From contig CM035807.1 in the NCBI GenBank assembly GCA_020466095.1, positions 64,542,561-64,606,560 of the forward strand: a stretch of 64,000 nucleotides of DNA. Direction: 5' to 3'. The position numbers were made by a program, and so were the translations under genes. Source of the DNA: Chlorops oryzae. Taxonomy: Eukaryota > Arthropoda > Insecta > Diptera > Chloropidae. This document shows, in pieces, positions 56,743-64,000 of the stretch; position 1 is the first letter of the stretch; every line of letters begins with the position of its first letter. The notes beneath the pieces are model-generated. The model ran no database searches. It was given only the letters and a program-made list of their open reading frames with translations, and had not been told where the DNA came from.

Positions 56743-59700
56743 GGGCAAGGCCACGTGAAGCGGTCCTAGTGGTCTTCAGATTTCCAAATTTGATCCTCAT
56801 ATCGAAAGTATATGTCAAAACATAAAGAACTGCATACCTAGTTTGTTGTAATTCCTTCGCATATTGTTGTTGCAGCATAAGAAATCTTGGAAATTTTGTA
56901 ATTTTTTGAATTTAGTGCCTATTTGAAATAATCATAACTCAGAGACTATAGAAGATATCGATGCAATTTTTTTTGTTTATATCAAGAAGATATGAAATTT
57001 TTCTTCGCAATAACTAAAAAAAATTTACACTGAAAATAAAAGGCCTATTTATGACATTTTCTTAAACAATATAAATTTTCAAATTGTTCTCAATCAATGG
57101 TAATCATCAATCGCCACTTATAAGGTGGGTAATTTAATTATCTTTCATGAACTGTAATAAAAAATTTGTATATTCATGTAGTTTCGGAGTTATGACCGTT
57201 ATTGTGATGACATCTCTGAAAATTCTAGGAAAAAGTAAGCGCAAACACAAAAAACACTTGGGATTATTAGTGGTTTTTGTTTTAATTAATTGTTTTTTTT
57301 TTATTTATAAAAGTCTTTAAAGCAGTTTTGTTAAAATTAAGATTTTTGAATTCGGCTATCCACATTAGAGTGTCCCAAAAAAAAATTTTTTTTTTGGCAC
57401 AGGCTTTTTTTGAATGCTTGGGGGTAAAGGACTTTCTACAATTTTTTTCAGATTTTTTCGAAAACGTTTAGAGGTCGCGCAAGCTCAGTTTTGTCTAGTT
57501 AACAGAGCTTTGCGACTTTTTTATATTTTAAGCATATTCCCATTTATGTCGCACTCTGTTTAAGTCTTTCCGCCATCGTGCCAAAATCAAAATGTTCAAT
57601 CTTTCCGTCTGTGTCGAAAGAGCAAAAGGTTCGATTGATCTCATGGTCTATTTTCAACAACAAATTCAAATTTTTTGAAAAATTTGCGTTAACAGTATAA
57701 AAAAGGTGTGATAACTTCTAAAGTTACTATGAAACCATGGAAAACTAATGATACAGTTTGATTCACTATACGTTTGTTGAAGCGTGTTAATATTAAATTA
57801 TTTATTTAATTTCGCGGTGGTAAGGAAAAAACCCCAAAAACAATATGTTGCATACACAAAGGGGTAACTTTTAACATTCCCTGCTTATGTGATTGAAAAA
57901 TTCTCTAGGTTTTTTGTTAATATATCAGAGCTCTGTAAAGTGCTCTGTAAACTTTTTGAAAAATATATTGCATACTTTAAGTACAAGTCCTATTTTCATC
58001 TTTAAATGCAATTTTATAATATCTACGCGAATTTGTCATAACTTTTTAAGTCAAAAAACATAGTTTTATAGGTCGTACACAGCTTCTTCCCTATCTATAT
58101 ATATAAAAATTAATTGCTATTCGTTATCTCGCTAAAACTCGAGAACGGCTGAACGGATATATCTTACTTTGGTCTTGGTGTTCGTGAAGATCTAAGAAAG
58201 GTGTAAGAGGTAAGAATACATAGATGATTGATGTTAATTTTTTAAAGCAAGTAATTTCTATGGGGGAGAGGGCTTTTTGGAGTTGTGTCTTTGTCATATA
58301 ATTGTATAATATATACTGGTTGCTATTTATTATTAAAATCGCACCATTCATCTCTTCGTCACATAAAAGTCGTAATCTATCCCTTCCTTCATATCCATCT
58401 TCATCTATCCTTTTCTCTTTTTCTGAGCCCACTCTGCGATTGAAATTATCTCCTCTTCCATTCGCCCACTGAGCACCCCATTCTTCAACCCTTTTCCAGC
58501 CCTACCAGTCATCCTAGCCACATCACACACTCTCCCTCTCTTCCTCTCTCCCTCCCACCAGGGGAATAGAATAAAAAGTACTCAATGTCCGCCTCCTGGT
58601 TCTAAGTTATCTCTCCACCAATTTTCAGCCACATCGGTTCAGCCGTTCTTGAGTTATACTTTTTATAAACGGCGCGCGCAAAACGTTTGTATGGAACATA
58701 GAAAAGGCCGTTCAGCCGTTCTCGAGTTTTAGCGAGATAACGAATAGCAATTAATTTTTATATATATAGATAGGGAAGAAGCTGTGTACGACCTATAAAA
58801 CTATGTTTTTTGACTTAAAAAGTTATGACAAATTCGCGTAGATATTATAAAATTGCATTTAAAGATGAAAATAGGACTTGTACTTAAAGTATGCAATATA
58901 TTTTTCAAAAAGTTTACAGAGCACTTTACAGAGCTCTGATATATTAACAAAAAACCTAGAGAATTTTTCAATCACATAAGCAGGGAATGTTAAAAGTTAC
59001 CCCTTTGTGTATGCAACATATTGTTTTTGGGGTTTTTTCCTTACCACCGCGAAATTAAATAAATAATTTAATATTAACACGCTTCAACAAACGTATAGTG
59101 AATCAAACTGTATCATTAGTTTTCCATGGTTTCATAGTTACTTTAGAAGTTATCACACCTTTTTTATACTGTTAACGCAAATTTTTCAAAAAATTTGAAT
59201 TTGTTGTTGAAAATAGACCATGAGATCAATCGAACCTTTTGCTCTTTCGACACAGACGGAAAGATTGAACATTTTGATTTTGGCACGATGGCGGAAAGAC
59301 TTAAACAGAGTGCGACATAAATGGGAATATGCTTAAAATATAAAAAAGTCGTAAAGCTCTGTAAACTAGACAAAACTGAGCTTGCGCGACCTCTAAACGT
59401 TTTCGAAAAAATCGGAAAAAAAAATTGTAGAAAGTCCTTTACCCCCAAGCATTCAAAAACCGCCTGTGCTACTATGAATTTCGAAAAAAAAAATTTTTTT
59501 GGGACACTCTAATCCACATATTCAGTGCTTGCTGAAAAAATTTTGCACCGAATGACGTGTGCATTTAAGGGGACGAATTGATGAAAATTTCTGGTTGGTT
59601 TTATGGTAACGGTATTGGCAAATCGTGTTGCATTATTCTTTTCATCTTCTTCATGTTCTTTGATGGTGCAAAATTCGAAATAAATATTGGAAAACCAGCT

Positions 59701-60437
59701 TTTTGCCCAAACAAATAGGTCATGAGTTGATTTGATGAAGCTATTATCAGCACGTTGCAAACTGACTCTTAATGCTTGTCTTTTCACAACAGCTCCTAAC
59801 CCATCACATCCTCCTTTTCCGTGTGACGTTGCGAAAAAGTTCCATTCGCATTCTATATTACTTTCATTTTTTAGCTGAGCCATTTTTTGCAAGTAATCCT
59901 AGTGGATAATGATTGTGTAGCGAATTTTTGATATTTTTCCTAGAATTTTCTTATAAATTTTAAGAGATGTCATCACAATAACGGTCATAACTCCGAAACT
60001 ACATGAATATACAAATTTTTTATTACAGTTCATGAAAGATAATTAAATTACCCACCTTTAAGTGGCGATTTATGATTACCATTGATTGAGAACAATTTGA
60101 AAATTTATATTGTTTAAGAAAATGTCATAAATAGGCCTTCTATTTTCAGTGTAAATTTTTTTTAGCTATTGCGAAGAAAAATTTCATATCTTCTTGATAT
60201 AAACAAAAAAAAATTGCATCGATATCTTCTATAGTCTCTGAGTTATGATTATTTCAAATAGGCACTAAATTCAAAAAATTACAAAATTTCCAAGATTTCT
60301 TATGCTGCAACAACAATATGCGAAGGAATTACAACAAACTAGGTATGCAGTTCTTTATGTTTTGACATATACTTTCGATATGAGGATCAAATTTGGAAAT
60401 CTGAAGACCACTAGGACCGCTTCACGTGGCCTTGCCC
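56743..60437 (-). mobile_element. 3.7 kb palindromic (foldback) element
   Basis: Left arm 56743-58156 and right arm 58708-60437 are near-perfect inverses, from GGGCAAGGCCACGTGAAGCG at the tips to CTCGAGAACGGCTGAACGG at the centre. Only one internal segment differs (57245-57355 left against 59520-59945 right, where the right arm keeps coding sequence). ATGT at 56739-56742 and 60438-60441 is a 4 bp target duplication. The loop 58157-58707 with the adjoining arm sequence resembles a Helitron-type repeat (TATATATAAAAATTAATTGC, then CTCGCTAAAACTCGAGAACG). It is inserted in gag of Gypsy element 2. Confidence 0.9.
59509..59892 (-). pseudogene. transposon-associated protein fragment (SHGKG...DG family)
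   Basis: A 127-codon frame reading ECEWNFFATSHGKGGCDGLG, VVKRQALRVSLQ, LFVWAKSW and TRNFHQFVPLNAHV. I recall similar blocks, W-x-FFATSHGKG-x-x-DG-x-GG-x-x-KR, in arthropod proteins that appear transposon-borne, but I cannot name the family with certainty. It is found only in the right arm of the palindrome, flanked by non-coding arm sequence, and lacks the upstream part where a catalytic core would be. Confidence 0.5.
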
Positions 60438-60441
60438 ATGT

Positions 60442-60800
60442 ATATTTTTGAGGACGTATCGTTAAAAAAAATATTGTTCCATGTTGGTGCCATTGAATAG
60501 GTTGGCGAACAACTCCACCTCGTTTATGAAGGAAGTGACATCGTAGCTTTTATCGCCCCTGAACTCCTGGATTCTGGCAGCCTCTTTTAATGCTTCTTAT
60601 AAAGGCAATCGTTGGTTCATATTATTTTGATTCTCTGGTATAGTTGGTACAGATGCTGCGGCTACTGGATTGTCTGTTTGCTGATTTGCTATGCTTGGTA
60701 CAGGTGGCAGAAAATTTTGCAGCGGCTGAATGTCTTCAATTGTTTCTAGCCCAAAATATGGCTTATGGGATCCAGTTTTCCTTTCGGTGTCCTTTGGCAT
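60442..60800 (-). pseudogene. gag of Gypsy element 2, N-terminal part
   Basis: The start codon is at 60798-60800 (MPKDTERKTGSHKPYFGLET). A Pro/Asn-rich N-terminus follows, then stops near 60597 and a frameshift. The rest (NMEQYF-like, FFNDTSSKIY) reaches the palindrome insertion. An A-rich leader (60801-61160) lies upstream. Confidence 0.7.
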
Positions 60801-61074
60801 TTCGTTTTGATTATTTTTTTTTTTTTTTGTTTTTATTGAAATTTAAAAATAGGATTTTATTATTATAATTAATTTTTTTTCGCGTTTTTGAATAAGAATA
60901 TTTCACATTTAATTTTAAATATGCAGGTTTTTGATATTAACTTTGAGTTTAATTTAAATTTTTCAAATTTTGGGTTTTGGTTTAAATTATTTATTTTATA
61001 TTTTCTTTGATTTCATTCAATAGTGTCTTTTTAAAAAAAAGGGGGAAACACAAAGAAGAGTAAAAAAAAATCTC

Positions 61075-61160
61075 ATCTTAATCTTCAGATTAAGATAACC
61101 GTGGACTTTTCGATAGAGTTTTTTTTTTTTAATATTCCCGACTTAATCTACTGATTAAGT
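61075..61160 (-). promoter_or_regulatory. two stem-loops in the Gypsy element 2 leader
   Basis: ATCTTAATC-TTCA-GATTAAGAT (61075-61096) and ACTTAATC-TACT-GATTAAGT (61141-61160) are perfect 9 bp and 8 bp stems with 4 base loops and related sequence, both just downstream of the primer site in the element's RNA. A role in packaging or dimerisation is only a guess. Confidence 0.55.
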
Positions 61161-61162
61161 TT

Positions 61163-61177
61163 CCGTCGACTGCGCCA
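61163..61177 (-). promoter_or_regulatory. tRNA-Ser-type primer binding site of Gypsy element 2
   Basis: The minus strand reads TGGCGCAGTCGACGG. TGGCGCAGTCG is, from memory, the primer site of 17.6 and 297 elements, complementary to the 3' end of tRNA-Ser. It marks the end of the 5' LTR at 61178. Confidence 0.8.
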
Positions 61178-61830
61178 GTTTCGTTACTGCGGTAAGAAAA
61201 AATACAACTTAAGTTATATTTAAGTCAATATATGATTATTTTATTTTCCTTTTGAATAATTATTTAATATTCTTTTAAAAGAACACTTTTACACTTCGGT
61301 GTACAATAGTGTACAATAGAAGTGCTTAAGCACTGAACTGTATTTTCCTTCTGAAATAAGTTTTTAATTTTTCTTAAAAACTATCTTCCGTTCTGTTGCT
61401 GACAAACCGGCAGAATCGAAGCAATATAAAAATATACTTCAAACAAACATATTGCAATTCGACTCCTCTTTTCTTTTTATTTTAAATACTTTGTGAAATG
61501 CAGTGAATTCTTGGGCTTGAAGTGAAGGTTCATATTTCTCTTTGGCCTTGGCTTTGATCGAGAAAATACGTTTCGAAATAGCTTCGGTCAAGAGCCTCAC
61601 TTGAGTTTTTCAAAAAGAGATTGAGGAGTTGTGAATTCAACAAACAGAAGTTTCAAATTTCATTGAAGCCGCACTTTGCTTTACTTAGTGGATTGAAATT
61701 TATGCAGTTCTTTTGATCGGCATAATTTCCGTTGCAAAATCATTTAGAACTTTTTTATTATTTTTGGAAATAAATTTGAAGCGCCGTTTTTGTTGTTGTT
61801 GCATTTTTTGGTGTTTGTGTCTGTATAGAC
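61178..61830 (-). repeat. 5' LTR region of Gypsy element 2 (outer end uncertain)
   Basis: AT-rich, non-coding, upstream of the primer site. It contains the palindrome AGTGCTTAAGCACT (about 61320-61333) and an ATATTTTTATATT box (61425-61437, minus strand). Without a second LTR the outer border cannot be set, so the part beyond about 61700 may be flanking sequence. Confidence 0.55.
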
Positions 61831-61839
61831 ATAACTCGC

Positions 61840-62990
61840 GCGATGTTAAAAAAATTTTGCCTGCTTTCACCCGATTTCTTCAATAAAAATTTTCGCCTCC
61901 GTCAGTAAAAATGTCTTTTACTGGTTTTTGCAGCAGTCATACTTTTTTCTTTAATATCTGTAATGTTTTTATAACTATATTTTTCCAATATTTTTTGTCC
62001 TTATGGATAAAAAAGTAAAGCCGCTTATGAACATATGTTCAAATACTTAAAAACAACATTTGGGGCCATTTTTCATTTTTTGATTTGGGGCTATTTTGGA
62101 CTATGAAAAGTTATCCCAATTTTGGGGCCTTTTTTCTTTTTTTGTTTGGGGCCTTTTTTCAAAGTGCAAAATTAATCAAAATGAAAAATGGCCCCAAACT
62201 AGAAAATAAAACGGCCGTTATGGAATTGAAAAATGAAAAAGGCCCCTATTTTGGGGTTGTTTTTCATAATGCATTATTGCCCCACTTTGAAAAAAGAGAT
62301 TTGACCCCTAAATCAAACAAAAGTCAAGAATATAAAACAGGGCTGCAATACGAAATGGCTTCATAACGAAATAAAAAATGCCCTGACGTTTGGGGTCATT
62401 TTGCATTATGAATTATGGCCCCAACATGACATGAAAAAACACCCGACAAATCAGGGTTCGTTTTGAATATAAATGAAAAATAGCCTCAAACTAAAACTTG
62501 AACAATTTGAAATGAAAGAAGTCCTCAAATGTGGCATTATGCATCATGAAAAAAGAGCTCAAATCAAAAAAGAAAACAAGCCCTAAAATTTGGTTAACTT
62601 TTCATAGTGCAAAATGGCCCCAAAACAAAAAACGAAAAATGTCCCCAAATTTGGGGTAATTTTGCACTATGAAAAAAGACCCCAAACAAAAAAAGAAAAA
62701 AGGCCCCAAAATTGGGATAACTTTTCATAGCAAAATAGCCCCAAATTAAAAATGGAAAAATGGCCCCAAATGTTGTTTTTTAAGTATTTGATTCATAAGC
62801 GGCTTTACTTTTTTTATCCATAAGGACAAAAAATTTTGGAAAAACCTAGATATAAAAACATTACAGAATTTAAAGAAAAAAGTATGACTGTTGTTCAAAC
62901 CAAAAAAAGACATTTTTACTGACGGAGGCGAAAATTTTTGTTGAAGAAATCGGGTGATAGCAGGCAAAATTTTTTTTAAATCGCGCGCGC
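61840..62990. mobile_element. foldback element with GGCCCCAAA tandem arms (FB-like)
   Basis: Outer unique parts 61840-62050 and 62765-62990 are inverse copies (CGCGCGATG-TTAAAAAAATTTTGCCTG against CAGGCAAAATTTTTTTTAAA, then TCGCGCGCG). Inside, 62050-62765 is built of short units alternating TTTGGGGCC-TTTTTC-TTTTTGATTTGGGG and its complement, with ATAATGAAAAATTA spacers. Long inverted repeats made of short tandem units are the hallmark of Drosophila FB elements. Confidence 0.75.
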
Positions 62991-63410
62991 ACAGTAACGA
63001 AACTCGCGCACCTGCGGCGCAAAAACTTCTCACTCTGCTTATTTCCAATTTATTTACATCATCCATATATTCTATATATATTATTAGAACTTGCTCATAA
63101 CAGACGCGAGAAACTATTTTGAATTTGGCGTCCATCAGGTATTTTCGGTCTTGTTTGTTTTCTTTAAATCGATCGATAGATTTCAAAGATGAAAATATGC
63201 AGTACGAGAACTCGTCTTCAATTATACATGCGGTATAAAATGCTGTGGGATTTTGCTCAACTTTCGAAACACAAAAATTTGTCCACACTCGCTCTAATTG
63301 AAACGATTCTCTAACCTCTATCGAAGACGTGGGACATTTTAAGAATGATTTGCTGACCAAGTAGTTCAATCCTCTTATAATTCTTGGCAGCGAAACCTGA
63401 TACTTTCATC
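62985..63410 (-). pseudogene. MULE-type transposase fragment (NOF-like)
   Basis: Minus-strand frame starting at 63369: LERVWTNFCVSKVEQNP, ACIIEDEFSYCIFSSLKSID, then RKYLMDAKFKIVSRVCYEQV and LIIYIEYMDDV. The last two blocks match the beginning of the MULE DDE core, where the Asp of L-M-D-x-x-F-K-I-V is the first catalytic residue. The frame then runs into foldback repeat. It is flanked on both sides by GGCCCCAAA arms, like NOF within FB4 of Drosophila. Truncated and inactive. Confidence 0.65.
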
Positions 63411-63589
63411 CTGAAATCTGGAATTTTTACCTAACATAAGTGACTACTTATCTCTTTAAATGTTGTGAATATTATCTTGTACATATGTTCCTGTAGGCGG
63501 TCCTTATTGTGCTAATGGAATTTCGCTCTCCGACTAAGGTTTTAGCTATAGACAGACTTTCCATTGTTATCGCGTTTTTAACATTAAGC

Positions 63590-63760
63590 TCTCTTCATTT
63601 TTCATTATGAAAAAAATACCCCAAATCAAAATTGGAAAAATGGCCCCAAATTTGGGGTAATTTTGCATTACGAAAAAAGACCCCAGATAAAAAAGGAAAA
63701 ATGGCCCCAAATTTGGGTTAAATTTTGATAGTGCACAATGGCCCCAAATCAAAAAAGGAA
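63590..63760. repeat. second block of GGCCCCAAA foldback repeats
   Basis: AAAAATGGCCCCAAATTTGG, GGTAATTTTGCATTACGAAA and similar units, the same repeat as at 62050-62765. With that block it brackets the MULE fragment. It is cut by a DINE-1 copy at 63761. Confidence 0.8.
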
Positions 63761-64000
63761 ACAAGTAAGGGTGTTATAGTCAGGCGAGCCTGACACACAT
63801 CTTCAAATAATTTTTAATATCAGGAGTTGTTTAAGGCCATATGGGCCCCATATACCGACTTATGTTTAATTTCTTTATGAAAACCGCCCCTTTACCACGC
63901 CCACTTCTCCAATTTTTCGAAATTCTAATCGGAGGCTTAAATATACGCGCAAACTCTAAATTTCATTGGAATATTTGGAAAAAGGCAGTTTTTGCGGCAG
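63761..64000 (-). mobile_element. DINE-1-like family A, copy 6, runs off the window
   Basis: AACAAGTAAGGGTGTTATAG, the GTCAGGCGAGCCTGAC hairpin and the reverse of the family A 3' third. Part of the GTGTCGGGTA subterminal motif is deleted here. The 5' part lies beyond 64000. Confidence 0.85.

Larger units (their letters stand above)
47290..61177 (-). mobile_element. Gypsy-type LTR element 2 (17.6/297-like), heavily interrupted
   Basis: Minus-strand order: primer binding site (61163-61177), A-rich leader, gag (60800-60442 and 56738-56217), [CR1/Jockey-type element 56216-51545], protease end/RT/RNase H (51540-49684), [unassigned 49683-48100], integrase (48095-47300). A palindromic element splits gag. 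The tRNA-Ser-type primer site and motif style point to the 17.6/297 branch. No 3' LTR is seen, so the element is 3' truncated. Confidence 0.8.

Noticed and set aside
62085..62366. ORFs in 62085-62366, 63567-63764 and 41976-42283
   Set aside because: They translate the GGCCCCAAA repeat on either strand.

Overview
The window looks like a dipteran genome. It holds two exons of a gene recognisable as big brain (bib, a neurogenic aquaporin-family membrane protein) on the + strand. Nearly everything else is nested transposable elements and their remains. DINE-1/Helentron-type repeats, Tc1, hAT, piggyBac, Harbinger, BEL/Pao and 17.6-like Gypsy elements, together with the diverged, polyQ-free bib tail, suggest a higher fly other than Drosophila. 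A tephritid-like fly is plausible, but I cannot fix the species.

Layout. 599-806 is a bib exon encoding the TM4-TM5 part of the channel. 807-22704 is one 21.9 kb bib intron filled with a Tc1 element (itself hit by a hAT MITE and a DINE-1), a foldback element carrying a small MITE, a hAT transposase relic, eight DINE-1-like copies of three families, a Harbinger element with its Myb-like and nuclease genes, a second Tc1 and a TIR element with a PHD-finger relic. 22705-23781 is the last bib exon (second NPA box, TM6 and long cytoplasmic tail), followed by its 3' end.

23.9-27.7 kb holds a non-LTR fragment and a piggyBac remnant. 27.8-40.6 kb is a degenerate LOA/R1-type non-LTR element on the + strand. 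Its RNase H region is split by an 8.3 kb Gypsy-type LTR element on the minus strand, with 4 bp target duplications TCAG. That LTR element has no visible gag. In the env position, directly after pol, it carries a nearly complete but broken protein tyrosine phosphatase (PTP) domain. I consider this the most interesting object in the window.

40.5-47.3 kb has GGCCCCAAA-rich repeats, DINE-1 copies, simple repeats and a BEL/Pao remnant with odd gene order. 47.3-61.7 kb is a second, 17.6/297-like Gypsy element (minus strand, tRNA-Ser-type primer binding site). It is broken by a CR1/Jockey-type non-LTR element, which is itself split by a hAT element containing a tRNA-like SINE piece, and by a 3.7 kb near-perfect palindrome inserted in gag. 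61.8-63.8 kb is a foldback element with GGCCCCAAA tandem arms beside a MULE-type transposase relic, resembling the FB-NOF arrangement of Drosophila. The window ends inside another DINE-1 copy.

Only bib is a convincing host gene. The Harbinger Myb-like ORF is open but belongs to a transposon. Nested insertions with visible target duplications allow a relative insertion order to be read directly.
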